Positions 1 through 10,808 of a stretch of DNA of 64,000 nt are shown one piece after another. The position numbers and the translations under genes are program-made. Source of the stretch: Arabidopsis thaliana (taxonomy: Eukaryota > Streptophyta > Magnoliopsida > Brassicales > Brassicaceae); contig NC_003076.8 in assembly GCF_000001735.4 (NCBI RefSeq), forward strand, positions 15,317,835-15,381,834, in the 5' to 3' direction. The notes below the pieces were generated by a model that saw only the letters and a program-made list of their open reading frames with translations, was not told where the DNA came from and ran no database searches. Numbering within the stretch: position 1 is the first letter of the stretch; each line of letters begins with the position of its first letter.

Positions 1-145
1 TTTTTGTACACCTTTCAATTTTCATGTTAAATATATTTTTTTAAAAGGTTATTTTCTTCTATTATGTGAACAAAAACTAAACAAAAAATCTCAAAGTCTA
101 ACCTTAGTTTTTATAATTTAGACGTCCACATAGAAGATTAATGTT

Positions 146-611
146 ATGAGAATTAAGAAATACATATTACAGATATATATATTTTTTTTCTTAAGTCTTC
201 TTGTAGCTATTTTCTTGAATTCCTTGTACTTAATTTCTATAGAGTGAATATATTCTTATATATCTGTTAAGTTTAATAAAGTATATATACAATGCTGTAG
301 TTGTTAATCAGACAAGAGCAAGTATCTGTAACGACAGACTAGGCCTTTGCGATGGTTGCGATCAAAGATGTAAGGCCAAACACGGGCCATCGTGCGAAAG
401 TAAATGTGACGGGCCGGTTGGAATGTTGCTGTGCACGTGCACTTACGAGTGTGGTCCAACAAAGCTTTGCAATGGTGGGCTTGGCAATTGCGGTGAAAGT
501 TGTAATGAACAATGTTGTGATAGGAATTGTGCACAAAGATACAATGGTGGACATGGATATTGTAACACCCTTGATGATTTTAGTTTGTGCTTATGCAAGT
601 ACCCTTGCTAA
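146..611 (+). CDS. LCR80: secreted cysteine-rich (defensin-like/LCR) peptide, two exons
   Basis: Exon 1 (146-225) starts at an ATG and encodes a basic N-terminus followed by a hydrophobic run (IYIFFFLSLLVAIFL), a clear secretion signal. The intron is about 226-316 (donor GT at 226; acceptor AG at 315-316, with an alternative at 321-322, both phase 2). Exon 2 runs to the TAA at 609-611. The product is about 124 aa. The mature part carries some 19 cysteines in two consecutive clusters, so it looks like two cysteine-rich modules in tandem. Small secreted cysteine-rich proteins of this LCR/DEFL class are extracellular defence or signalling peptides; no specific role can be read here. The symbol comes from remembered gene order next to the TNL genes, so it is less certain than the family. 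The acceptor choice is inferred from phase, not from transcripts. Confidence 0.72.
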
Positions 612-2672
612 AACAAGTTGACAGAATTTGGAAACCAATTAGCTTTCTTTGTAACTGTAACTGCGATAATATGGTAATAAATTTCCTTTTGATAAAAACA
701 TTACGTTTATTTGCATGTAAGGTAAGTGAGATAAGATAGAGACATTCATGACTTGATAATATTTTTAATTTTTTTTACAATCTATATTCTTGATTTATGC
801 AGTTGGTGAATAATTCTTCGGTGAACCGTGCCTACGGTTTTAGAGGCCTACGACAATATTTAAGAATGTGAAATTTTAGATTATCAAACAAAGAGTAAAA
901 TGTACATAAACTTAAAATCTGAAAAACAAATCTTTAAAAAGCATTAAAAATAGAAAAGCTTCTAATAAATGAGTTAAGTATCAGTATTGGTATGAATAAA
1001 ACCTTTGGAATATTGATCACAAGAAAAAATAATTGAGTAGTTAGAAAGATAATTTCTATCAAATGTGGCTTATGAATGAATTATATTTAGTGTAGCCTAA
1101 GGCATTTGCCTTTTTTCTATAAGGGGAGGCTCGGCTATGCGCGGGCGGTGATTAAGGCGTCGGGAATTTAGAACTCCGGAGGGAAGCCCCAATAAAAGTA
1201 GCTGAAATCTTGGACTGTCATTGTCATGAGAATTTTCCGGAATTGTTAGAAAATTAAGGAGGGGATGAACAAAAAATGGAATAGTATAAGAGAATTTAAT
1301 TCATGTAATATCAAATGTTCGGTAAGTTTGGTATATGTATTTGATTTTCAGAGTTTATGTAAATTTTATAGAAATTATTTTCGGAGTAATGTCGATTCAT
1401 TTTCCAATGATCTTATCACTTGTCTCTTCATACAAGCCAAGATGAGTCGACAACTTGGTTTTATCCTTCTTTCTTTTCTAGTTTTCTTCTATGTAAACGA
1501 AAACAAATTTCACATGTAACGATTTTTTCTAATATTAAGAAATAAATACGTTTAGAACGTCTAAAATATTTATACACCAAACATTAAAGATCAAAACTAT
1601 TAAAGAAAAACTGTTAGAAACAACACAATTCCAAAAGATTTAGATCAACATCTTTATTCTCATTTTTATCAGCTTCATCATGCCTCCAAATCTGATTAGT
1701 CCAGAAACAGGTTATCAAAATTAAGTTTTCTAAGATTAGTTCTCAAAAAATTATGGTTTTTTGTGTTTACAAAAATTTGTGTTTTATGGACAATAGATTT
1801 CGGAAATTCGCAAACCTAGATTTTCACAATTTATCTATATTATTATCATAGCTAAAAAGAAGCTCCATGAATGTGTTTACGCAAAATCAAAATAATATCT
1901 TATAAGAGCTATACACCTCATTATGAATTTTCAATTTTGTTTAACCTTACTGTGTCTGTACTTATTGAGAGTCTTTCTTAAACTATAAGTTTAAGAGCAT
2001 CAAAGTTTAAACCAGAATATTTCTATCAACGTATTGGGAGAAGGAGACATTCGACTAAAGAATGATCTAAAACAAAACAATTTTTTTTTTCTTCCGCTGC
2101 AAAATAGAAAATGTTTTAGCTAAAAATACACAATTTAAAATTTGAATATAAATTTTACATTCTTTCAAAAAAAATATATCCACTTTCAAAAGTTCAATCA
2201 ATACAGAAATCATTATAAAATATTAAATTTATACATTATTTGCATAAAAAAACTTGTAAATACTTAATTGTTATGCAACAAAAAATTTGTTCAAGGAGTA
2301 GTAACACACACCTAATCAATAATAGAATTTAGAGATTTGTCTACTTTATGTAACAAAGATAGGTTTTATTACACCTAATGATATTTAGCATTTGTCCTTA
2401 TTTGGACAAGTTGTAATTTTTTAACTGACTTTCTTATTTATTGTTGTTTGACTTTTATGTGTCGGTCATTCTTTATCAGTTTTTCCAAAAACAATATGAT
2501 TAAAAATTACAAGTAGATCGAGAGACTGTTGCAGATTGCTCTTAAATGACTTATCTCGATAAAATCATTTTTTCAGATACAACAAACAAAGAGAAAAAGC
2601 CCTTTCAATTTCTTTTTACAGATTGCTTTCTAAATAGCTTTGAGAAATTGATCTTCTCTTTATCATACTCAA
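612..2672. other. AT-rich intergenic region upstream of the first TNL
   Basis: No convincing gene. The only compositional anomaly is a GC-richer block at about 1120-1200 that I cannot assign. The right end (about 2330-2672) is the TNL promoter and 5' UTR; it is recognisably similar to the sequence before the second TNL (about 7590-8115), which marks how far the tandem duplication extends. Confidence 0.5.
2448..2453 (+). promoter_or_regulatory. W-box (TTGACT) in TNL promoter
   Basis: TTGACT lies 225 bases before the start codon in a TTTATT-x5-GTTTGACTT context that recurs before the second TNL. W-boxes bind WRKY factors and are common in immune-receptor promoters. Conservation between the paralogues is the only support; six bases alone would be weak. 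Confidence 0.35.
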
Positions 2673-5600
2673 ATGGATTCTTCTTTTCTCTCTAGTTTTT
2701 GTGCTACAGCCATAATTTTCTTCACGCTTTTCGGTACAATATATTTCATGTTTTATAGAAAAGTCAAATCCCATCAAGAAAACAAAACAATAGCTTCTTC
2801 TTTAGCTCTTCCAACTATTCCATCTTCTTTGTCCCGAAAATACGATGTCTTTCCGAGTTTCCACGGAGCAGATGTTCGCAAAACCTTTCTTTCTCACATG
2901 CTAAAAGAGTTCAAACGAAAGGGAATCGTTCCATTCATTGATAATGATATCGACAGGAGCAAGTCTATTGGTCCTGAGCTCGACGAAGCTATCAGAGGAT
3001 CAAAGATCGCAATCGTCATGCTCTCAAAGAACTATGCTTCTTCATCATGGTGCCTAAACGAGTTGGTGGAGATCACGAAATGTAGAAAAGATTTGAATCA
3101 AACAGTGATGACCATTTTCTATGGCGTTGACCCAACAGATGTAAAGAAGCAGACAGGAGAGTTTGGGAAGGTCTTCGAAAGAACTTGTGAAAGTAAAACA
3201 GAGGAGCAGGTTAAGACATGGAGAGAAGTTTTGGATGGTGCGGCAACAATCGCTGGAGAGCATTGGCACATCTGGTTTGCCTTCTTTATTTAGTTTTTAC
3301 TTGCTCTTAGTAATATTTCACTATATTTATTAGTATCTTTTAGAAAATAACAAGACAAGCACCACATATTTGTTTTGGATGTGTATGAGAAAAAATTTAT
3401 GAATAATTAGGGGATGTATAAAATGATCTCTCTATTTTTGCTAGGGATAATGAAGCGAGCATGATTGAAAAAATTTCCATTGACGTTTCAAACATTCTTA
3501 ATCGTTCCTCACCCTCAAGAGATTTTGACGATTTGATTGGGATGGAAGCTCATATGGAAAAAATGAAATCGTTGTTGAGCCTACACTCTAATGAAGTGAA
3601 GATGATTGGGATTTGGGGTCCTTCTGGGATTGGGAAGACCACCATTGCAAGAGTCTTATATAACCGTTTTTCTGGCGATTTTGGATTGAGTGTCTTTATG
3701 GACAATATTAAAGAGTTGATGCATACAAGACCAGTGGGTTCTGACGATTACAGTGCAAAGTTGCACTTACAGAACCAGTTAATGTCCGAGATAACCAACC
3801 ATAAGGAGACCAAGATTACTCATTTAGGAGTTGTACCTGATAGGTTGAAGGACAATAAAGTGCTTATTGTCCTTGATAGCATTGATCAATCAATACAACT
3901 AGATGCTATCGCAAAAGAAACTCAATGGTTCGGTCCTGGGAGTCGGATTATCATCACAACGCAAGACCAAAAACTTCTGGAGGCACATGACATCAACAAT
4001 ATTTACAAGGTGGAGTTTCCATCAAAATATGAAGCTTTTCAAATCTTTTGTACGTATGCTTTTGGTCAAAATTTCCCTAAAGATGGTTTTGAGAAGCTTG
4101 CTTGGGAAGTTACAGACCTTTTAGGTGAACTACCATTGGGACTAAGAGTTATGGGCTCCCACTTCCGAAGAATGTCTAAGGATGATTGGGTAATTGCATT
4201 ACCAAGGTTAAAGACTCGCCTTGATGCTAATATTCAAAGCATTTTGAAGTTTAGTTACGATGCTTTATCTCCTGAAGATAAAGATTTATTCCTTCATATA
4301 GCATGCCTTTTCAACAATGAAGAAATAGTGAAAGTCGAAGATTATCTTGCTTTAGATTTCTTGGATGCGAGGCATGGGCTTCACCTCTTAGCTGAGAAAT
4401 CTCTCATTGATCTCGAAGGTGTTAACTACAAAGTGCTAAAAATGCATAATCTACTAGAACAATTGGGTAAAGAAATTGTCCGTTATCATCCGGCACACCA
4501 CTCAATCCGTGAGCCTGAAAAGCGTCAGTTTTTGGTTGATACTAAAGATATTTGTGAAGTACTCGCCGATGGCACGGTTAGTTATATTATTAGTTTTATG
4601 TTTTCTTGTTCCCTAAAATTAAAATCATTTTATAGCTTACTATATATATCTCATTATCCTCCTTTTTTGGTCTTTTTGCAGGGTAGTAAAAGTATTAAAG
4701 GTATATGTTTCGACTTAGATAACCTATCAGGGAGATTAAATATAAGTGAGAGAGCTTTTGAAGGAATGACTAACCTTAAATTCTTAAGAGTTCTGAGAGA
4801 CCGAAGCGAGAAGTTGTACTTACCGCAAGGTTTAAATTATCTACCTAAGAAACTTAGATTAATAGAATGGGACTATTTTCCGATGAAAAGTTTGCCTTCA
4901 AACTTTTGTACAACGTACCTAGTCAACCTACATATGCGGAAAAGCAAACTTGAGAAGTTATGGGAAGGAAAACAGGTACATAATTATTTTCAATATGGTT
5001 TTTTTTTTCATCAAAAGGAGTGCTCTAAATACTAGTAATTGTGTTTCCTTATGCTGTCTTTATTTGTTTGTCCAGCCACTTGGTAACCTGAAGTGGATGA
5101 ATTTAAGTAACTCGAGAAACCTAAAGGAGCTACCTGATCTCTCAACAGCTACTAAACTTCAAGATTTGAATCTCACTAGATGCTCCAGCTTGGTGGAGAT
5201 TCCTTTCTCTATTGGAAACACCACTAATCTTGAGAAACTGAATCTTGTAATGTGCACTAGCTTGGTGGAGCTGCCCTCCTCTATAGGAAGCCTTCATAAA
5301 TTGCGGGAGTTGAGATTACGAGGATGCTCAAAGCTAGAGGTTCTTCCCACCAACATCAGCTTGGAATCTCTCGATAACCTTGATATCACTGATTGCTCAC
5401 TGTTGAAAAGTTTTCCTGATATCTCCACAAACATTAAGCATCTCAGCCTCGCGAGAACTGCAATTAATGAAGTGCCGTCGAGGATCAAGTCATGGTCTCG
5501 TCTTCGTTACTTTGTAGTGTCATACAATGAAAACCTCAAGGAATCTCCGCACGCTCTTGATACCATCACAATGTTGTCGTCTAACGATACAAAAATGCAA

Positions 5601-6227
5601 GAATTACCTCGGTGGGTCAAGAAAATCTCTCGTCTTGAGACGCTTATGCTAGAGGGATGCAAAAACCTGGTAACACTCCCAGAACTTCCGGATTCCTTAT
5701 CAAACATAGGGGTAATAAATTGCGAGTCACTAGAGAGGCTTGATTGTTCCTTCTACAAACATCCAAATATGTTTATCGGGTTTGTTAACTGCTTGAAGCT
5801 GAATAAAGAAGCGAGAGAACTCATCCAGACCAGTAGTAGCACTTGTTCGATCTTACCCGGAAGACGAGTGCCTTCAAACTTCACTTACCGAAAAACTGGA
5901 GGTTCCGTGCTTGTCAATTTGAATCAAAGTCCTCTTTCTACAACCTTGGTGTTTAAGGCTTGTGTCTTGCTGGTTAATAAAGATGATAAGAAAAAGGAGG
6001 CCAATGGTACGTCATTTCAGGTATATTATCGTATAATGGACAAACGCAAATTGGGTGTTATTGTTCCATGGAGATCTGCACACGGCTTTGTTGTGCCTCC
6101 AATTTTGGCGGAGCATTTGCTAACCTTTGAACTTGAAGCGGATGTGAAAACCAACGAGTTTTTCTTCGAGTTCGAAGTCAACCGTTACGAAGTGGTGATA
6201 AAAGAATGTGGAGTACTCCAACTCTAA
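2673..6227 (+). CDS. TIR-NB-LRR immune receptor (TNL), four exons
   Basis: Exons 2673-3274, 3445-4576, 4682-4975 and 5076-6227 join in frame with GT-AG introns to 1059 aa. Residues about 8-28 are a hydrophobic segment ([19 protein letters not shown]) before the TIR domain, suggesting membrane anchoring. The TIR domain (about 57-200) has the [11 protein letters not shown] box and the SSWCLNEL motif, whose Glu matches the TIR NADase catalytic residue. The NB-ARC has P-loop GPSGIGKTT, kinase-2 VLIVLDSID, an RNBS-B-like RIIITTQ, GLPL-like ELPLGL and an MHD-type MHN. LRRs start in exon 3 and fill the first part of exon 4 (SGRLNIS, LPSSIGSLHKL); the end looks like the post-LRR C-JID domain. Family role: effector recognition followed by TIR NAD+ hydrolysis and cell death. 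It fits AT5G38340. Without splicing of intron 1, translation would stop after the TIR at 206 aa. Confidence 0.93.
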
Positions 6228-8115
6228 GTCCTCCATTTTTTTGGAAGACTGGTTGGGACGCACTTGGTTGAGAACTTGAGAGAAGAACAAGACAGTGATC
6301 TATTGTTATTGTTTCTTCCACTTACCTGAATCCCACCTCCAGTTCCTCTATAACATCCATGGCACGGCACTTCTTCAATGCGTTTTTCCTAACAACCACC
6401 GTTTAAAGGCGGAGAAGGAGACGAGGTAAAGTTTTTTCCATAGTAATACTGTTTACTAAAATTATATCCCTAGATTGAGGAAGTTTGTTGCACAGGAAAC
6501 ATATAATGTTAAGCTTTTGTGCCGCAAGATTCCTTGCTCAAACCATATAATGTTACTCAAGCTAACTAAATGTTTTCTTTTTCTTATGATGTCGTAGATT
6601 TGACCAGCACAGTAGTTTGTTAAGCTTTTACTCCTTCGATTATCCAAGGTGGAGAGTCTACAAGAGGATGAATGTTTTAAGGTCTAGGAGCATCAAAAAG
6701 AGTTTGCGACATCAGGTACGGTTGCAGGCATCTAGAGTTTGGACCCTAGCCTCCTTCTACCATCTTCTTTGGCCACATTACAGGGTTTATCTTTCTTTGT
6801 ATTTTTTAATCATTGCGCTTTCAGCGATATTAATTTTATTACAATTTTCTTGAGTTTATTTTTGGCTTTGTGATTCTCTCGTCATTGAATTGTTGGCTGC
6901 GTCTTAAGAAACTCAGAATTGTTAAAGAAAATAAGGTTAGAAATAGTTTCTTGGGTTACAAGCAATACCAATCCTCAACACTAGACACTTTTTAAGTTAT
7001 AGAAAGCTTTCACTCAAATATCTAAATTTTTTGGCGGAGCTAAAACATAAATGGATATAGTAAAAATACCTGCGAAACATGTAACTTATTGCAAGATACT
7101 TGACTACTTCTCAAATGGACTGGTAAATCGACTTGCCTACAAATTGGATAAGATTTTTACTTTTTTTTTTATAAATGTAATGTTAAAAATTATATTCCTG
7201 AATAATAACATTTGTTACATCAAATGGAAGTTTTCTGAATAATTTGAGAAGGTAAAAAAATTGATAAAAGAAAAACAAAATTAAAATGCAAACCAAGCTT
7301 GGAGGCATGGTTCGTATCTCTTGTCGTCCGTAGCCCGAATCATTGAGAATTGGTTTCGAATTTGTTTGTCTATCCAAGTGATGAGTTTTGTGGCTGGAGT
7401 TGATGTCTCACCATGTCTCCTTCCATTGTGCTCTCTCCATTATGTGTTCCTCGTAATCTCTATATGTATTTTTAATGTTTTCAGACTTCACCTTGACTTA
7501 TAAAATAACAGAAATCAGACGATCCAAAAACTTTTAATAGTATTCTCTATAATTTACACCTACTCTATATAAAAAAGGAAAAAAAAAAGATTGGTTTTAC
7601 ACCTAATTGATACCCCTTAAGAAGACTGACCGCTATTTAGCATTTGTCTTTAAGTGATCTTTTTTATTTATCTTTGTTTGACTTGTGTGGCTAAGTAATA
7701 TGCGTCTTACCTTCGTATTTCATTGTCTAACTAACGTCTGCAATTTTGGTTTAAGATTGATGATCGCTCCATTTTCAGCGTTAAAATCCTTTTCTAAGAA
7801 ATATACGCTACATCGTTTCGTTCCATCTTCGGCATTCATTATTCTTTTTTCCTAGAAAATTAACAGGATTAGTTTTTTTTTCTTACAAGATTTGCCCATT
7901 ATACACAGATTATTGAACAGTTGAGTTCGGTTTAAGTCAATGAATCTATTATTAATTCCAAGTGGGATATATAATGTTCTTTGAAGGTTCCTTTGTGCCT
8001 ATCTCAAATAAAAGCATTTTCCAGACTCAACCAACAAAAAAGCCTTTTCAATTTCTTTTTACAGATTGCTTTCTGAATAGCTTTGAGATATTGATTTTCT
8101 CTTCATCATACTCAG
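6228..8115. other. intergenic region between the two TNL genes
   Basis: No gene recognised. The first few hundred bases are the 3' UTR of the first TNL. Short open frames at about 6617-6853, 7051-7242 and 7321-7503 show no domain or splice context and look like chance. From about 7590 the sequence resembles the promoter of the first TNL, ending in the conserved 5' UTR at 8020-8115. Confidence 0.5.
7678..7683 (+). promoter_or_regulatory. W-box (TTGACT) before second TIR gene
   Basis: The same GTTTGACTT context as at 2448, here 438 bases before the start codon, is retained through the tandem duplication. Candidate WRKY site only. Confidence 0.33.
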
Positions 8116-8757
8116 ATGGATTCTTCTTTTCTCTCTGGTTTTTGTGCTGCTGCCATAACCTTCTTCACTCTTTTCGGTACAATATATTTCATGTTTTATA
8201 GAAAAGGCAAATCCCATCAAGAAAACAAAACAATAGCTTCTTCTTTAATATCTATTTCATCTACTCCATCTTCTTTACCTCGAAAACGGAAACACGATGT
8301 CTTCCCTAGCTTCCACGGGGCAGATGTTCGCAAAACCTTTCTTGCTCACATCCTAAAAGAGTTCAAAGGGAAAGGAGTCGTTCCATTCATTGATAATGAT
8401 ATCGAGAGGAGCAAGTCTATCGGTCCTGAGCTCATAGAAGCTATTAGAGGATCGAAGATCGCGATCGTCTTGCTCTCAAGGAACTATGCTTCTTCTTCGT
8501 GGTGCTTAAACGAGTTGGTGGAGATCATGAAGTGTAGAGAACAGTTGGGTCAAACAGTGATGACCATTTTCTATGACGTTGATCCAACAGACGTAAAGAA
8601 GCAGACAGGAGATTTTGGGAAGGTCTTCAAGAAAACTTGTAAAGGTAAACCAAAAGAGGAAATTAAGAGATGGCAAAAAGTTTTGGAGGATGTGGCAACA
8701 ATCGCTGGGGAGCATTCCCGTAACTGGTTAGCTTTCTGGATTTATATTTTGCTCTGA
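8116..8757 (+). CDS. TIR-domain protein: exon 1 of the second TNL or a TIR-only (TX) gene
   Basis: Read through, this ORF encodes 213 aa: an N-terminal hydrophobic anchor ([19 protein letters not shown]), then a complete TIR domain with [11 protein letters not shown] and the catalytic-Glu motif SSWCLNEL, ending in a short intron-encoded tail that is itself hydrophobic (LAFWIYILL). The paralogous splice donor is intact at 8726/8727, phase 2, and would join to 10809, restoring the W-D-N-E-A junction of the first TNL and giving a 1042-aa protein. That intron would be 2082 nt against 170 nt in the paralogue, because transposon-related DNA was inserted. TIR-only proteins are active immune components in plants, so both products are plausible. 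I recall the reference splitting this as AT5G38344 plus AT5G38350. Transcripts must decide. Confidence 0.85.
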   Translation: MDSSFLSGFCAAAITFFTLFGTIYFMFYRKGKSHQENKTIASSLISISSTPSSLPRKRKHDVFPSFHGADVRKTFLAHILKEFKGKGVVPFIDNDIERSKSIGPELIEAIRGSKIAIVLLSRNYASSSWCLNELVEIMKCREQLGQTVMTIFYDVDPTDVKKQTGDFGKVFKKTCKGKPKEEIKRWQKVLEDVATIAGEHSRNWLAFWIYILL

Positions 8758-8787
8758 TTCATAATTCATTAACACATCAAACTAAAG

Positions 8788-9824
8788 AGGGATAATTACC
8801 GAAAAAACCCGATTTATTTAAAATCTCCCAGAAAACTACTTGAACTTTTGGGTTGGAAATAAAATCACGATCTATTTTTTTTTTTTTCAATTACCACCCT
8901 TCACCGTAACGGACCGTTAACAACGCTAACCAAATCGTCGAACCTAACGTATTTAATATTTGCCAAAAAAAAACATGAACTTATTTGTTGTAATAAAAAT
9001 ACCCAAACTAACTTAACTTGGAGATAGAAAACACGATCTATTTTTTTTCCCCAACCAAATTGTCAAATGTTATTAATTTTATTTATAAGATATTCTTAAA
9101 AATGGACTATTGAAGAAATCCTCTAAAAGCTTAAGTTCTTGAGTAATATCAACCAAAATCATGTTATTGATGGGTAAGTTTTATCCTAAATTACTAATGT
9201 TGTTTTCACCATCTATCATATATCTAGATTTGATGTAAGCAACAATAAATTAAAAAGAATACCCCTTCAGTTACCGAATGTTCTTATTAATTTCTTCAAT
9301 TTATTGTGGTTAGCTTCTGAAATGGATAGATGTAGTATGTTAAAACTAGAATTCAAATTTGGTCCAAAATCGATTATGAGTTTAAAGGGATAAATCGGCT
9401 TTATATATAGCCATTCTCATTTATCACGTGCAAAGAAAATGAAAAAAGTAATTGTAATTTTATTTGGTTAACTCTTTTGATAACCATTACGACAAAGTGG
9501 GTGAAATTGAAACAAAAAACTAGGTCATTCTTTTTATTTCAATTTTAAACTAATCAATAAATTTATGGCAGCGAATAAAAAGTTTAGGCATTGTTTTGGC
9601 AAATATTAAATAAATCGTGTTTTTCAGGAATTTTCTATAATAAAATTAAAAATGTTTGACGATTTGGTAAAACGCCATTAATGGCCATTACATCAAAGGG
9701 AGGTAATCGGAAAAAAAAAGTAGATCGTGTTTTTTATTTCCAACCCAAATTTGTTTGTATATTTTTCTGCCAGCGAAAAAAGTTCAAGTAATTTTCTGGC
9801 AGATTTTAATAAGGGAAATTTCCC
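8788..9824. mobile_element. non-autonomous DNA transposon with long terminal inverted repeats (Mutator-like?)
   Basis: The left end (GGGATAATTACCG) and right end (AAATTTCCC) are inverted. About 160 bases behind each end match as imperfect inverted repeats, for example TTGGGTTGGAAATAAAA and CACGATCTA near 8860-8875 against their complements near 9720-9755, and TATTTAATATTTGCCAAAA near 8950-8968 against its complement near 9592-9612. The flanks AAACTAAAG (8779-8787) and AAACTATAT (9825-9833) agree at 7 of 9 positions, compatible with a 9-base target duplication. No transposase ORF. Long TIRs and a 9-base duplication suggest a Mutator-like element, but the family is not proven. Confidence 0.65.
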
Positions 9825-10788
9825 AAACTATATTTATTGGTAGCTTTTAAAAAAGGGAAATTTACTATAGTGACAAATATTTTGTGTTTTATAACTGGCA
9901 TGTCAAAAATACAGATTTTTTATATGTAGTCTATACAGGTTTTTCTAAAACTTTAATATCTTGAATGGTTGTGTAACATATCTGCCACATATTTATTTTG
10001 TAACCGTAGATTTTTAATTGTGTTGGCAACATATTTTTTGATTTAAATAAAAAAATGTCGCTTAATAACAGATTTTTAACCAAATAATAAGAATATATAA
10101 TGAGGACAGATTTATTTTATGTAATCACAAACTTCTAAAACTTGTTGATAAATCTATCTGACATTTTACGAGAAGTTTTTTTAAAAAAATTACTACACAC
10201 TCACATAGTGATAACATATTTTTTTTTAGTCATTACAGTTTTGTTTTTCGGGATCTAAAGCATAACAGATTTTTTCATGTCCTGTTATACCCGATTTTTT
10301 TATGACTTAAATAACCTTTTTAGTAATGACAGACTTTTTGTTGGCAGATTTGTTTTTGAAATTTTGATACATCTAGTTACATGAGAATTATTATATAGCC
10401 TCACGTAAAACTAAAGTTCGACGACACAACTCCAAATCTTGCGGTTTGATTGTATCTTTAAACAGGTTCATTTTTTTCTTCATAAAAACGGGTTTGACTG
10501 CATTTGGTTACGAAATACTTTTAATAGATCCGGAAGATATGTTTAATTTTTAGAAATCAAAAATGTTTTTATTTTAGGAGAAATTTTATTAAAAACGTGA
10601 TTAAAGATTAATTAGTCTTTTTACACATATTTGAGTTATAATAGTTTTTGACTTGGATTGGGAGTTATTTATGCTAAAATTTGAGTCAATTTGGGCAAAT
10701 CTAAGTTTTAAAAATATTAAGACAACCAATACATAATTTTTGGATGTGTATGTGATTTTTTTTTTATGAATATTAATTGATGTATTAA
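9825..10788. other. AT-rich rest of the expanded TNL intron 1
   Basis: No ORF or RNA gene. This extra sequence is absent from the 170-base intron of the paralogue. From about 10740 the intron again resembles the first TNL (GGATGTGTATG, then TTATGAATA, then the acceptor), so the foreign DNA spans roughly 8740-10735. The start near 9853 (GGGAAATTTACTATAGTG) resembles another transposon end, but I found no partner. Confidence 0.45.
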
Positions 10789-10808
10789 TTGATCACTTCA
10801 TTTGTTAG

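Noticed and set aside
1120..1200. GC-rich block as a possible tRNA or rRNA fragment
   Set aside because: I could not fold a cloverleaf or find conserved tRNA boxes, and it matches no rRNA segment I know.
1265..1519. 84-codon ORF upstream of the first TNL
   Set aside because: AT-rich composition, no domain, no promoter or splice context; chance length for this base composition.
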